From Leptospira semungkisensis (GTDB taxonomy: Bacteria > Spirochaetota > Leptospiria > Leptospirales > Leptospiraceae): a stretch of 64,000 nucleotides of DNA. Made by a program: the position numbers and the translations under genes. This document shows, in pieces, positions 1 through 11,496 of the stretch. The notes under the pieces were generated by a model that was given only the letters and a program-made list of their open reading frames with translations, did no database searches and was not told the origin of the DNA. Each line of letters starts with the position of its first letter. The stretch's first letter is position 1. Location of the stretch: contig NZ_RQEP01000005.1 in NCBI RefSeq assembly GCF_004770055.1, forward strand, positions 682,001 through 746,000, written 5' to 3'.

Positions 1-1
1 T

Positions 2-379
2 TCTAGAGAGTTCTCGAAATTCAAGATAGGAAAGGATTCTATTCTGATCTTTCTTACATTATTAAAAGATCATCTGGATCAACTGAGAATTTATAAGATC
101 ATTCTGCGTTTATACGACAAGGTGTTAAGCGAGAAAGAACAATCCTCTCTATTGGGAATTGAAAGCTATTCTCCCGCAAGAAAGAATCACACATTCAAAC
201 GATTGAGAAGAGAAAGTTCCTCTTTCTCCGATATGGAGATCAAGGAACTTTATGAATTCTTGATTGAGATAAACCAGAAAGTAAAAACAAGCTCCGAAAA
301 GGAAGAAACCATTTATTACTTCTTTAGGAAGATGGAGGAGTTTTTCCATCCTGCGAGTCGAATAGCTCGAACTCGGTAA
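2..379 (+). CDS. 3' end of an unrecognised protein gene (5' truncated by window)
   Basis: The frame is open from base 2 to a TAA at 377-379, so this is the C-terminal 125 residues of a longer protein. The internal GTG at 122 is probably not its start. The visible part is helical, rich in Lys, Glu and Leu, and has no motif I recognise. Its last 56 bases overlap the 3' end of the ATPase gene on the opposite strand, so the two genes converge and both coding frames continue through the overlap. No function can be assigned. Confidence 0.6.
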   Translation, partial: SREFSKFKIGKDSILIFLTLLKDHLDQLRIYKIILRLYDKVLSEKEQSSLLGIESYSPARKNHTFKRLRRESSSFSDMEIKELYEFLIEINQKVKTSSEKEETIYYFFRKMEEFFHPASRIARTR

Positions 380-1220
380 TCTTTCTGTAGATTGTCCTTT
401 CTGAAATTCCGAGGATCCTCGCCGCTTTCTCTCTATTTCCGTTCACTAAAATCAAATTACGACGTATAATCTCTCTTTCATAATCTCTCAGAGGTATTCC
501 CGTTCTAACGGAAAGATCGCTATTCTGTCTATAGCCTGTCTCGAATAATTCGGGAGGAAGGTGCTTTGTATCCAAGGTCTTTACATTATGCATGGAGACC
601 ATTCCTTCTAATAGGTTCCTGAGCTGATGGAGATTTCCTGGATAGTCATATTCCAAGAGAAAGCGTCCAAGCTTTTCCGAAATCTTAATATTCTTGCGAT
701 TGTATCTCTTGCCTACCAGCTCCAAGAAAAGACGAGTAAACGCAGGAATATCTTCTTTACGATCTCTTAATGTAGGAAGTCGCACCTGCAAAGTCTGGAT
801 CTCGACAAAAAGAGATTCCTGCACCTGACCTGACTTTACCTTCTCCGCAAAATCAGGATTGTCCGAGAGAAGATAACGATTCTTTCCTTTCTCATTTCTG
901 ATCTTTTGAAGAAGTTGCACCTGGAAATTTGGCCCTAGATTAGAAACTCCTTCTAGAAAGATTATACTACCACCTTTCCCGTCTAACTTAGTAAAGAATT
1001 CGCCAACTTCTTCTTCGGATTCTGAGATAGAAAAATCGTAAGACTGATACTGAGGAAATCGTTCTTTGCAAAGAGAGTAGAAAGCAAAACCGATATGACT
1101 TTTTCCGGTCCCGCTCTCTCCAAGGAGTAAAAGAGGAAGATCCGAAGATACAGCCTGTTTCATCTTCTCCAGGATCTTTCGAGTCAGAGGGGATAATGCA
1201 ATAAAACTAGATTCGTCCAT
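324..1220 (-). CDS. Sigma54-activator-like AAA+ protein with Fis-type HTH, degenerate
   Basis: About 298 residues. A Walker A motif GESGTGKS lies at residues 34-41, and a C-terminal Fis-type helix-turn-helix (NREKAARILGISERTIYRKI) at about 262-281. The architecture is that of an NtrC-family enhancer-binding protein without a receiver domain. The region between Walker A and Walker B is short and lacks GAFTGA, the loop that contacts sigma54. Walker B reads IIFLEG rather than the usual hydrophobic-DE. I infer a DNA-binding regulator that may not hydrolyse ATP or activate sigma54. I prefer the ATG at 1218-1220, which lies 7 nt after the upstream stop; an in-frame ATG at 1313 would overlap that gene by 86 bp. 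It appears cotranscribed with the vWA-like gene. Confidence 0.72.
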   Translation of the reverse strand: MDESSFIALSPLTRKILEKMKQAVSSDLPLLLLGESGTGKSHIGFAFYSLCKERFPQYQSYDFSISESEEEVGEFFTKLDGKGGSIIFLEGVSNLGPNFQVQLLQKIRNEKGKNRYLLSDNPDFAEKVKSGQVQESLFVEIQTLQVRLPTLRDRKEDIPAFTRLFLELVGKRYNRKNIKISEKLGRFLLEYDYPGNLHQLRNLLEGMVSMHNVKTLDTKHLPPELFETGYRQNSDLSVRTGIPLRDYEREIIRRNLILVNGNREKAARILGISERTIYRKITEFELFDSQDGKTPPSS

Positions 1221-1227
1221 CTTCTGC

Positions 1228-2871
1228 CTACGGCTGAGAAACTTCCAAGATCTCTCCTCTAACCAAACAATCGAATTTAAATTTCTCCGTGTTCCGAAAA
1301 TAATTTCGGGCAATCGAAGGATCGCATTCTAATGTCTTTGCCGGTGAGAAGGGATAGGATTCCAATGATTCCGGTATTACTTCGACCCCCTCCGATGAAA
1401 AAGAGGACGAAAGAAACGTGGCTGCCCAAAGACCTTTTTTACCTTCTCCGAATCCGGTGGTCAGAGGAATCCTGATCCAAAATGCCTTAGAACCTGATTT
1501 TATAAGCGCTTTCGGGAAATTCCCAAAATATTCCGAATTCGAAGTAAGACTTACAATCTTTGCGAACTGCGAAGAAAAATTACTTCGAACCGGTTCCGAT
1601 GTAAGCACCTTCTCCTTTCGGACTTCTTCATAGATCGAGGAAAGGCTCCATGGATTTAAGAATTCTCCTACCGAATATTTTCCGGCAAATTCGACCTTCT
1701 CCATATCCGTTGTTTCCAAATTTACTTTCGAATCGGGAGTCTGCGGCGTAGTATAAAGTTTTCCTTCTTTGAATACAAGTGTCTTGGAATCTCGAGTAGT
1801 TGCCACTCTTTGAAAATATGTGATTTCATTGAACTGAGCACCTCTTTTCGCTGCTTCCTTATGTTCCCTTCTCGATTCAGGCCCAGAATAAGAAGAATAT
1901 AAAATAGAAACAGGCGCTCCCAGTTGTCGCAAGCCTTCGATAGCAGAACCATATCCATTGATCATATTCGCCGCTTTTGCATTGGTAAGAATGGTAACAG
2001 TTCGTTCTTTTTTCTTTCCGGGAGAATCTTCCGACGCTAAAACCCTTCTAAGTTTAAGTAATGCGTTGGTTAAATGTTCGGTATCCGATTTACCTTCCGA
2101 TTTAAAATCCTTCCATTGTTTGATGAATTCTGAACGAGAGGATTCAGGAAAAACTTTGGATCCGTTCTCACTGAAAACTATGAGCCTAAATTTTGTTTCC
2201 GGTTGCCAAGAGATCGCTTCCAATTGCGACATAAATTCTTTTCGCTCAGGCGCGTAGGAATAAGAAGCATCCAAAACGAAGATCTGCGTTTTATTTGCTC
2301 TGACTAATTCCTTATTATGTATTTCTTTCTTTTGCTTCTTTGGAACCAAAGGAAAGGATTCTTTGGTCAACCTTTCTATCGTGTCGAACACGTCCTTTCG
2401 ACCGATTACGGAGTATTCTTCCATTTTCGATAAATTACAGTCATAAACCGACCGATCGATCCGAATCTTCTCGTGGATCTCTATCATATCTCTTACTACA
2501 TAATCCGCTTTTAGTCTGTAGCAAGTTTGTTTGAATTTGTCCCGAGGCAGCTGCGGAATTAGAAAATCTTTTATTTCCGGATCGGAAGAATTGATCATCT
2601 GTTCTTTTAATTGAACAGAATAGATTCTCGTTGCGTAAAACTGACCCAACCTTGCGAGTTCAAAAGGCTTTTCTCCCGTTCCTTCAATCGATTGAGGTGC
2701 CTGACCTTCCCAACTTCCCGGAAGAAAAGCGATCGTCGTCGCTATTGCGTCGTTCGTCGTTAAAAGTAACAGAACTAAGATGAGTATAAGGAAATTTATT
2801 GACAATTGTGCGTTGCGAATAAATTTATTTTTCCTCGTAAGCGAACCAAATTCAAATTTAAACGTAGTCAT
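1228..2871 (-). CDS. Exported vWA-like domain protein
   Basis: 547 residues. An N-terminal hydrophobic segment at about 25-45 (FLILILVLLLLTT) is a signal peptide or anchor. A von Willebrand A-like fold runs at roughly 195-360, starting with IFVLDASYSYAPERKEF. The metal site is imperfect: D-x-S-x-S reads DASYS, but the later Thr and Asp positions are not clear. The remainder has no motif I recognise. It lies 7 nt upstream of the degenerate EBP-like gene, suggesting one operon, and is divergent from lipL21 across less than 70 bp. No Shine-Dalgarno is obvious before the ATG at 2871. Function unknown; a periplasmic or surface adhesion-type role is only a guess. Confidence 0.7.
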   Translation of the reverse strand: MTTFKFEFGSLTRKNKFIRNAQLSINFLILILVLLLLTTNDAIATTIAFLPGSWEGQAPQSIEGTGEKPFELARLGQFYATRIYSVQLKEQMINSSDPEIKDFLIPQLPRDKFKQTCYRLKADYVVRDMIEIHEKIRIDRSVYDCNLSKMEEYSVIGRKDVFDTIERLTKESFPLVPKKQKKEIHNKELVRANKTQIFVLDASYSYAPERKEFMSQLEAISWQPETKFRLIVFSENGSKVFPESSRSEFIKQWKDFKSEGKSDTEHLTNALLKLRRVLASEDSPGKKKERTVTILTNAKAANMINGYGSAIEGLRQLGAPVSILYSSYSGPESRREHKEAAKRGAQFNEITYFQRVATTRDSKTLVFKEGKLYTTPQTPDSKVNLETTDMEKVEFAGKYSVGEFLNPWSLSSIYEEVRKEKVLTSEPVRSNFSSQFAKIVSLTSNSEYFGNFPKALIKSGSKAFWIRIPLTTGFGEGKKGLWAATFLSSSFSSEGVEVIPESLESYPFSPAKTLECDPSIARNYFRNTEKFKFDCLVRGEILEVSQP

Positions 2872-2882
2872 TAAAAAATAGC

Positions 2883-2909
2883 TTGCGGAATCCGTTTATC
2901 GGATATATT
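2883..2909 (+). promoter_or_regulatory. Possible lipL21 promoter
   Basis: TTGCGG at 2883-2888 and TATATT at 2904-2909 resemble -35 and -10 hexamers, though the 15-bp spacing is short. They lie about 30 bp upstream of the lipL21 start in the narrow gap to the divergent vWA-like gene. This is a pattern match only. Confidence 0.3.
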
Positions 2910-2939
2910 CCTCAATTCCATCTGATCAAGGAGAAAATG

Positions 2940-3494
2940 ATGATCAAGAAACTAATCGCTATTTCGCTATCCGCTGCATTACTAACCTATTGCGGAGCAA
3001 ATACTGCCCAAAAAGATGCAACTTCCGTAGGTGACGGAGGATGGTCTTTCGAAGGTTGGGGTGGACCACCTGAGCAAAGAAACGACGGTAAAACTCCTAA
3101 GGACACTAATCCAAAAGATTATTACTACATGAAGTTCTCTTCTCGCGCATCTGCTAAAGCAGTCGCTAAAAAAAGCCCTGCAATGATGCAGTCTACTTGC
3201 CGCGAAGCTTCTCGTCTACAAGGCGCTTCCGACGTAGTTAAGAAAATGGTTGGTGAGACTGTTGAATCCGCTTCCGGAGTATCCGACGGCGAGGCAACTG
3301 CTTCTGTAATCGTTTCTCAATCTGCAGGTGTTGTAAAAGGAGTGGGAGTTTACGAGTGTAAAGCTACTGGAGCTGGTTCTGATCCTAAAGATGTTTCTAA
3401 AGACAACTGGGAAGAGTGCCAATGCGTAATTTACGCTAAGTTCCCTGGCGGACGCGACGCTCTCGTTGCAAAAGCACAAGAGGTTGGAAAATAA
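2940..3494 (+). CDS. lipL21: Outer-membrane lipoprotein LipL21
   Basis: About 184 residues, against roughly 186 for known LipL21, and recognisable throughout (for example DATSVGDGGWSFEGWGGPPE after the lipobox and FPGGRDALVAKAQEV at the end). A lipoprotein signal peptide ends in LLTYC, so Cys18 would be acylated. LipL21 is an abundant surface-exposed leptospiral lipoprotein, reported to be conserved in pathogenic and intermediate species. AAGGAG at 2928-2933 sits 6 nt before the ATG at 2940. A second ATG at 2937 is possible, and the longer in-frame extension to 2883 lacks a start signal. A strong hairpin terminator follows, so it is probably monocistronic. Confidence 0.93.
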   Translation: MIKKLIAISLSAALLTYCGANTAQKDATSVGDGGWSFEGWGGPPEQRNDGKTPKDTNPKDYYYMKFSSRASAKAVAKKSPAMMQSTCREASRLQGASDVVKKMVGETVESASGVSDGEATASVIVSQSAGVVKGVGVYECKATGAGSDPKDVSKDNWEECQCVIYAKFPGGRDALVAKAQEVGK

Positions 3495-3527
3495 TTTAAT
3501 TTTCCAGACTTTAGTCTGCTTAAATGC

Positions 3528-3563
3528 AAAACCCCACTATTCAATTTAGTAGTGGGGTTTTTT
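3528..3563 (+). terminator. Intrinsic terminator of lipL21 (bidirectional)
   Basis: A perfect 12-bp stem is formed by AAAACCCCACTA at 3528-3539 and TAGTGGGGTTTT at 3550-3561, with a 10-nt loop and a run of six T ending at 3563. The A-run on the left arm gives a U-tract on the other strand too, so it may also stop the convergent lipoprotein gene. Confidence 0.9.
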
Positions 3564-3603
3564 ATTGCCTAAATCTTTTTCTATTCTGATCGATTTGAAA
3601 TTT

Positions 3604-4356
3604 TTATTCGGTTAAGGACAAACCGAACTCTGTTGCAAGAGCATTTGCATCCTCTAAGAACTGATCTCCCTTATCCGCAACTGTCTTAAGTGTTTTAGAA
3701 GCTTCTGCCTTTAATTTATCCTGCTTAGCAGTATCATCACCCGCCTTTGCGAGTTCGATCAAGGTTGCGCTAGCTGCTTTTAGATTTCGAAGACTATCTC
3801 CAAGCAATGGATCTTTAGATAATGTAGGGGAGTTCGGTTGGATCCAAATTCCTAAGAGATTATTCAACTTTCCATTTTTCAAAATGGAACCGTAGCAGTT
3901 CACCTTAGCAAAATCTCCGTTGGATTCTATCTCGAAGCAATACATGCCTCTTTCTAATTTTCCTTTGGTAGGAGAAGTTAAGGAATTCTTCACAAATGCT
4001 TGGTCTCCATCACCAACTGCAAACAGAACCGCCTCGAAGAAATTTTTAGAAGGAGCATATCCTTCTTTGTTATCTACCGTTTTCAGTTTTAGATATTCGG
4101 TTACAGTTTTGTTCCCTTTTGCATCCAGTCCTTCGTGATTCACTATTTCAAGACCAGTAACTTCTTCCATTCCGTACACTGTGGTAACGAACTCAGTCTT
4201 GCTAGTTGTGCCTGGTTTTTTATAGATCGATTGATCAAATCCTGAGTATTTTGTTCCTACGATTTGAGGAACAGGAGCTTCCTCCTTCTTACATACGAAT
4301 AGTACGATCATTGCCGCGAATACAAATGCGGTTAGAATTTTATTGCCAATTCCCAT
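3604..4356 (-). CDS. Putative lipoprotein with possible SH3-like region
   Basis: About 250 residues from the ATG at 4354-4356, chosen because AAGGAG lies 9 nt upstream; in-frame ATGs at 4383 and 4419 give longer versions without as good a site. The N-terminus is a hydrophobic signal followed by LFVCKKEE. Cys22 could be lipidated, though Val before Cys is unusual. Residues about 35-110 contain a short beta-rich stretch (TTVYGMEEVTGLEIV) compatible with a bacterial SH3-like fold. The C-terminal 70 residues are helical and charged. I do not recognise a named family. It converges on the lipL21 terminator. Confidence 0.75.
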   Translation of the reverse strand: MGIGNKILTAFVFAAMIVLFVCKKEEAPVPQIVGTKYSGFDQSIYKKPGTTSKTEFVTTVYGMEEVTGLEIVNHEGLDAKGNKTVTEYLKLKTVDNKEGYAPSKNFFEAVLFAVGDGDQAFVKNSLTSPTKGKLERGMYCFEIESNGDFAKVNCYGSILKNGKLNNLLGIWIQPNSPTLSKDPLLGDSLRNLKAASATLIELAKAGDDTAKQDKLKAEASKTLKTVADKGDQFLEDANALATEFGLSLTE

Positions 4357-4437
4357 TCCAAGAATCTCCTTCGGGAAATTCATTATCTGCCTATTTTGAA
4401 AATCCTTTGTCAATCCCATTCTTGGGAGAAGAAGGAG

Positions 4438-5391
4438 TTAAACGCTCAGCGCCGGCTCTCGATTCAATTCTTGTAATGTTCTAATGAGAAGATCCGGGTC
4501 TTCCATTCTAAGAAGTTCCACTCGGATCGGTTGAATCTGCTCTCTGCTTTGGAGGTATCTTACTAAATGCTTTCTAAGAAGGGTAAGTCCTACCTTATCA
4601 CCGAAAGTCTCTCTCATCAATTGTAAATGATCGAAAGTGGTGAATAGTATCTCGGAGAAAGATAACTCTTCTCTGATCTTATTTGAAAAGATCCAAGGAT
4701 TTCCGATGGAATTTCTTCCGACCAGGACTCCGTCTACTCCGGATTCTTTTTTTCTGCGAACTGCATCCTCATAAGAAGATACATCACCATTCCCAAAGAT
4801 TGGGATCTTTCTTTCCGATTTCACATCGGCGATTGCGTCCCAATCCGCTTTTCCGGAGTATCCCATTTCTCTGGTGCGACCATGAACGGAAATAGCCATG
4901 GCTCCCGATTCTTCCAAGATGCGAGAGACTTCCATATAATTTCGAGAGGAATCATCCCAACCCAATCGGATCTTTGCGGTTACCGGAATATCCAAGGCTT
5001 TGCGCATTTCTTCTATTATTTTTCCTGCATATACTGGCTTTCGAAGTAATCCGACTCCGGAACCACGCATGGAAACATTTCGAGCAGGGCAGCCCATGTT
5101 TAGATCTATGATATCCGGATTCAAATCTCGAATCCGTTTTGCGGCCTCTACGATAATTTCTAATTTATTGCCAAAGATCTGAAAAGTGATCGGTCTTTCT
5201 TCTTCACGAAATCTTAATAGAGAAAGGGCTTTTTTTGAACCTACTGCGAGGCTATCTGTTGATACGAATTCAGTATAAGAAAAGGCGGAGCCGTATCTTC
5301 TGGCCATTGTCCGAGTCGGGCTGTCGCTGATCCCGGCCATGGGCGACATGGCCAACCAACCGGGAATCTCGACTGATCCGATCCGAATCAT
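4438..5391 (-). CDS. dus: tRNA-dihydrouridine synthase
   Basis: 317 residues with the Dus TIM-barrel signatures: the flavin-site LAMSPMAGISDSPTR near the start, DLNMGCPARNV with the catalytic Cys101, the Lys of TAKIRLGW, SVHGRTREMGYSG, and GNGDVSSYED with GVLVGRNSIGNPWIF. Known family members reduce uridine to dihydrouridine in tRNA D-loops using FMN and NADPH. It is closest in pattern to the DusB group, but the subfamily is not certain. Its ATG overlaps the gyrA stop by 4 bp (ATGA), so translation is probably coupled to gyrA. Confidence 0.93.
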   Translation of the reverse strand: MIRIGSVEIPGWLAMSPMAGISDSPTRTMARRYGSAFSYTEFVSTDSLAVGSKKALSLLRFREEERPITFQIFGNKLEIIVEAAKRIRDLNPDIIDLNMGCPARNVSMRGSGVGLLRKPVYAGKIIEEMRKALDIPVTAKIRLGWDDSSRNYMEVSRILEESGAMAISVHGRTREMGYSGKADWDAIADVKSERKIPIFGNGDVSSYEDAVRRKKESGVDGVLVGRNSIGNPWIFSNKIREELSFSEILFTTFDHLQLMRETFGDKVGLTLLRKHLVRYLQSREQIQPIRVELLRMEDPDLLIRTLQELNREPALSV

Positions 5392-7901
5392 TTTTCCTTA
5401 CTTTCTCGGATCACCGTAAAGTCTTGGACTTTATCGTTGTCTTTGATATCTACTACTCGAACACCGACAGCAGTTCTCCCCATTTTCGAGATCTGGCTTG
5501 CTTCGGTTCGGATTACCATTCCTTGTTGAGTGACTAGAATGATCTCATCTTCTCCACCGACGGAACCGACTCCGACTGCTGCGCCGTTCTTTTCTCCGAT
5601 TTTCAAGAAGGTCATTCCTTTTCCGCCTCGGCCTTTTGTTCCGAACTCTTCGAAACCTAAGCGTTTGCCGTAGCCATTCTCGGAAATCACAAAGATATCG
5701 TCGCCTTCTACCACTTTAGAAAGTCCTACGATAGAATCATCGGAGGATAAACGCATTCCGGTGACACCTTGGGCCGTTCTCCCTTGAGCTCGAATTAAAT
5801 CCATTTCGATTCGAAGTGCCTGGCCATTTGCGGAGAAGATCATGAAATCATCGCCTTTCTCTACGGAAACAACTGCGATGAGCTCGTCGCCTTCTCTCAA
5901 GCCGATAGCGATAATTCCAGATTTTTTTACATTAGAAAATTCTGATAATTCAACCCGTTTGATGAAACCTTTCTTGGTTACAAGTAGAAGATCTTTTTGT
6001 TTATCTTCCGCTCTAAAAGTGAAGACTGCGGAAACATTCTCTCCTTCGCTTAAACCAATGATTGCTTTTAAGGATTTTCCTCGAGCCTCTTTGGAAGCTT
6101 GCGGAAGCTCGTAGGCTTTCATCATATAGACTTTTCCGATATTCGAGAAGAACATTACGTTATCGTGAGTCATTGCAGACTTCATGATCTTAACGATATC
6201 ATCTCGTTTTTGAGAAAGTCCCTGGATCCCTTTACCGCCTCTGCGCTGTCTCTTGAATGTATCTAGAGGTAGACGTTTAACGAATTGATCATAAGTAATC
6301 TGAATGACCATTTCTTCATCTGCGATCAAGTCTTCCGCATTAAAGGAGGAAGATTCTACGCTTTCTAGGCTGATCTCAGTCTTTCTCTTATTTCCAAACT
6401 TATCGGAAACTTCAGAAAGTTCCGTGCAAACGATGTCGGCAACTCTTTCCGGTTTAGCCAAGATATCCTTGTAATCCAAGATCATGAGTCTGACTTCTGC
6501 TAACTCATCGATGACTTTTTGTACTTCTAAAGAAGTCAGTCTCTGCAATCTCATTTCTAAGATTGCGTCTGCCTGAACATCCGAAAGAACAAAGCGCGCC
6601 ATCAATTGCTCTTTTGCTTCTGCAGCATTTTTGGAAGCGCGAATGACCTTGATCACTTCTTCGATATTCTCTAAAGCGATCTTCAATCCTTCTAAAATAT
6701 GAGCACGTTTTTCTGCCTTATCTAGATCGAATTGAGTTCTACGAACAATGACTTCTTTTCTATGAATGGAATAAGAAACCAGGATCTCTTTTATATTAAA
6801 GATCTTAGGTTTATTATCCAAGATAGCAAGCATGGTAATTCCATAACTAACCTGCAACTGAGTCAGCTTCAGAAGCTGGTTCAAGATTACCTGAGCATTT
6901 GCATCTTTTTTAATATGGATCTCGACTCTGATCCCTTTTCGGTTAGAAAGATCTAAGATTTCCGAAACACCTTCTACCTGCTTCTCATTGACCAACTCTC
7001 CTATCTTTTCAAGTAGAGTTCGTTTATTGACTTGGTAAGGGATTTCGGTTATTACGATTACTTCTCTTCCTTTCTTGGTCTCTTCTATCTCGACTTTGGA
7101 GCGGATTCGAATGGAACCGCGGCCTGTATGATACGCAGAGAGTAAACCTTCTCCGCCGATAATAATACCACCGGTTGGGAAGTCAGGACCAGGAACGATC
7201 TTCAATAATTCAGGAATCGTAATATCAGGATTTCTAATGACTGCGATAACTGCTTCGATACATTCCGCCAAGTTGTGTGGAGGAATATTCGTCGCCATCC
7301 CGACTGCAATCCCGGAGGAACCGTTTACAAGTAGGTTCGGAAAATTTGCAGGAAGAACATCAGGTTGCTCTTTGGTATCATCGAAGTTGGGAGAGAAATT
7401 GACTGTTTCTTTTTCGATATCTCTCAGAAGTTCTTCGGCGATTTTTTCGAGACGAGCTTCTGTGTATCGATACGCCGCCGGATTATCGCCGTCCACGGAT
7501 CCGAAGTTCCCTTGTCCATCAATGAGAGGAACTCTAAGAGAAAAATCCTGAACCATGCGGACTAACGCATCGTATACTGCGCTATCTCCGTGCGGGTGAT
7601 AGTTACCGATCACCTCTCCGACGATCTTAGCGCATTTTACATAAGGACGATCACTTCTCCATGCTCTTTCATTCATAGCATGAAGGATCCTTCTGTGGAC
7701 CGGTTTCAAACCGTCTCTCACATCCGGAAGAGCTCTACCTACGATAACGCTCATCGCGTAACCTAAGTAGGCTTCTTTCATTTGATCTTCTATTTCAACC
7801 GGAATGACTCTGACACCGTTCTTAAGCGCCTCGCCTATATCCGGGCGAGAAGCAGGGCTAAACCCTAGGGTCTTTGTCTCATTCTCCATCTCTTGGCTCA
7901 T
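5388..7901 (-). CDS. gyrA: DNA gyrase subunit A
   Basis: 837 residues, a normal GyrA length. The breakage-reunion domain has VGRALPDVRDGLKPVHRRIL and the active-site Tyr146 in AAYRYTEAR. The GyrA box QRRGGKG at 552-558 opens a C-terminal DNA-wrapping beta-pinwheel with repeated blades. In the quinolone-resistance region the positions matching E. coli S83 and D87 are Ser107 and Asp111 (HPHGDSAVYD), the drug-sensitive residues. It follows gyrB by 29 bp and overlaps dus, forming the end of the leftward dnaA-to-gyrA block. An alternative ATG four codons in is also possible. Confidence 0.98.
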   Translation of the reverse strand: MSQEMENETKTLGFSPASRPDIGEALKNGVRVIPVEIEDQMKEAYLGYAMSVIVGRALPDVRDGLKPVHRRILHAMNERAWRSDRPYVKCAKIVGEVIGNYHPHGDSAVYDALVRMVQDFSLRVPLIDGQGNFGSVDGDNPAAYRYTEARLEKIAEELLRDIEKETVNFSPNFDDTKEQPDVLPANFPNLLVNGSSGIAVGMATNIPPHNLAECIEAVIAVIRNPDITIPELLKIVPGPDFPTGGIIIGGEGLLSAYHTGRGSIRIRSKVEIEETKKGREVIVITEIPYQVNKRTLLEKIGELVNEKQVEGVSEILDLSNRKGIRVEIHIKKDANAQVILNQLLKLTQLQVSYGITMLAILDNKPKIFNIKEILVSYSIHRKEVIVRRTQFDLDKAEKRAHILEGLKIALENIEEVIKVIRASKNAAEAKEQLMARFVLSDVQADAILEMRLQRLTSLEVQKVIDELAEVRLMILDYKDILAKPERVADIVCTELSEVSDKFGNKRKTEISLESVESSSFNAEDLIADEEMVIQITYDQFVKRLPLDTFKRQRRGGKGIQGLSQKRDDIVKIMKSAMTHDNVMFFSNIGKVYMMKAYELPQASKEARGKSLKAIIGLSEGENVSAVFTFRAEDKQKDLLLVTKKGFIKRVELSEFSNVKKSGIIAIGLREGDELIAVVSVEKGDDFMIFSANGQALRIEMDLIRAQGRTAQGVTGMRLSSDDSIVGLSKVVEGDDIFVISENGYGKRLGFEEFGTKGRGGKGMTFLKIGEKNGAAVGVGSVGGEDEIILVTQQGMVIRTEASQISKMGRTAVGVRVVDIKDNDKVQDFTVIRESKEK

Positions 7902-7930
7902 TCTATTTTAGAGCTCCCTATTTCTATCTT

Positions 7931-9856
<1,926 letters not shown>

Positions 9857-9929
9857 CTAGGAATAGTTTTCCTGAAATCCCTAGGGAGGCAAGGAAATTC
9901 GGTGAGAGTTTCGGAAAGAATAACCCTCG

Positions 9930-10391
9930 CTAAAGAAATTCAATCAGTTCTAAAAGTCTTTTTTTAGCGATAGGATCTGTCTCTTTTTCGATGAGAGAGA
10001 TTAGATCTTGTTTGCCGTCTAGCCCGGTTTTATCGACCGGTTTAATGGGTTGCTTTGCCTGTTTAGGAGAGAGGTTTCCGATCCGAACTTCTATCTTTCG
10101 AATGATGTCTTTTCCCAAATAACGTATAGAATAACTTAAGATCCTTTTTCTCATGAATAAGATCTCTTGTTTATATGCAGTGTGGGAAGTTACTATCACG
10201 AGTGCATCCCCTTGTATGGAATAAGGCTCGGAATGATTTGCGTAAATAGGACCGATTATGTCTGCCCAACGTTTACTCAAGGTTTGGACTGCAATCCGGT
10301 TAGAGAGATTTTCCTCAGAGAGTCCTAACTCTTCTAGGACTTTCTTAAATTCTCCTGTATTGATCTTATTTAAACCGGATTCTTCCTTCAT
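9930..10391 (-). CDS. DUF721 (DciA-like) protein
   Basis: 153 residues. The central part, [29 protein letters not shown] and the following [16 protein letters not shown], matches the DUF721 fold. DciA proteins of this family load or operate the replicative helicase in bacteria that lack DnaC/DnaI. The position between recF and gyrB in an origin operon is typical. The gene overlaps recF by 4 bp. The C-terminal 50 residues are a Lys-rich linker and a short helix. I infer a replication-initiation role; no biochemical motif proves it. Confidence 0.82.
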   Translation of the reverse strand: MKEESGLNKINTGEFKKVLEELGLSEENLSNRIAVQTLSKRWADIIGPIYANHSEPYSIQGDALVIVTSHTAYKQEILFMRKRILSYSIRYLGKDIIRKIEVRIGNLSPKQAKQPIKPVDKTGLDGKQDLISLIEKETDPIAKKRLLELIEFL

Positions 10392-11485
10392 TGGTGAGGC
10401 GTCACTAAACCGTTTTTAACCAGGAAAATCTGTTTCTCATCTTCCAATCTTCCGACGTAGTCAGAAATTCCCTCTAAGTCAGTGGTTGTAAAAAAAGCTT
10501 GGCCTGAATTTAATACGAGTTCCACAAAATATTCACGTCTTTTCACATCCAATTCTCGGATCACGTCATCGATTAGAAGAATGGGAGTTCTTCCCAATTT
10601 TCTTCGATAATACTCGAAAGCCGCAGCCTTTAAAGAAATTACCGTGCTTCTTTTTTGGCCTTGGGAAGCAAAATCCATAATATCCCGACCATTCTCTCCA
10701 ACAAAGAGGTCATCTCTATGGATCCCAACGGAAGTATATCCTAGCTTTCTATCTCTGGCTAAATTCCGAGAAAGAGTCTGTTTGAAATCATCTAAGTCTT
10801 GAAAGCTAGGTTTATATTCCAAGATGAGTTGATCCCTACCACCGCTTAGTTTCTTTAGATTTTCTTGGTAAATAGGATCGAATTCCAGAATGAATTCTTT
10901 TCTTTTTTGAAAGAGAAGAATTCCTTTATCGATCAATCTTTGATTCCAAACCTCGTATAAGCCTGCATCCGAAGAACCTGTTTTCAGAAGAGCGTTTCGC
11001 TGCTTTAGAATTCTATTATATTCAATCAGATCCGCAAGATAAGAAGGATCTAAAGAAGAAAGCAAACTATCCAAGAACCTACGTCTTTCAACCGGGCCAC
11101 CTTCTACAATGATCAGGTCCAAAGGAGTCATCAAAACGCTGAGGAACTTTCCGACTAAATCGGATCTTTTCTTTACTTCTTCTTGATTGAATTTTAATTT
11201 TCGACGACTGACCGGTTTTTTAGAAAAACCTAATTCGTAGATCTCTTTCTTATGATCTCTTTCGGCTTCACCTTTGATATAATATCCATCGGAGTTCCAG
11301 CGGATTAAATTAGCCTCTTCTGATTCTCTAAAACTTTTAAGCCAAGAGATCATAGAGATAGCTTCTAAAAGATTGGTCTTACCTTCTCCATTTTCACCCA
11401 CAAAGAAAATAAGCCTGGAATGGAACTCCAGGCTTATCTGTTCGTGGTTTCTGAAGTTGAGAAGCTTCAGGCTTCGTAAAAACAC
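10388..11485 (-). CDS. recF: DNA replication and repair protein RecF
   Basis: 365 residues, the usual RecF length. The order is Walker [15 protein letters not shown] near residue 31, an SMC-like lobe, the ABC signature [16 protein letters not shown], and Walker [12 protein letters not shown]. RecF with RecO and RecR loads RecA at gaps; recR is also in this window at 32.6 kb. The start codon is GTG (11483-11485), 11 bp after the dnaN stop. It overlaps the DUF721 gene by 4 bp. Confidence 0.96.
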   Translation of the reverse strand: MFLRSLKLLNFRNHEQISLEFHSRLIFFVGENGEGKTNLLEAISMISWLKSFRESEEANLIRWNSDGYYIKGEAERDHKKEIYELGFSKKPVSRRKLKFNQEEVKKRSDLVGKFLSVLMTPLDLIIVEGGPVERRRFLDSLLSSLDPSYLADLIEYNRILKQRNALLKTGSSDAGLYEVWNQRLIDKGILLFQKRKEFILEFDPIYQENLKKLSGGRDQLILEYKPSFQDLDDFKQTLSRNLARDRKLGYTSVGIHRDDLFVGENGRDIMDFASQGQKRSTVISLKAAAFEYYRRKLGRTPILLIDDVIRELDVKRREYFVELVLNSGQAFFTTTDLEGISDYVGRLEDEKQIFLVKNGLVTPHQ

Positions 11486-11496
11486 GATTTTCTCTT

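Noticed and set aside
2883..2939. Longer start for LipL21
   Set aside because: It adds 19 residues before a good lipoprotein signal peptide and crosses the promoter region and Shine-Dalgarno.
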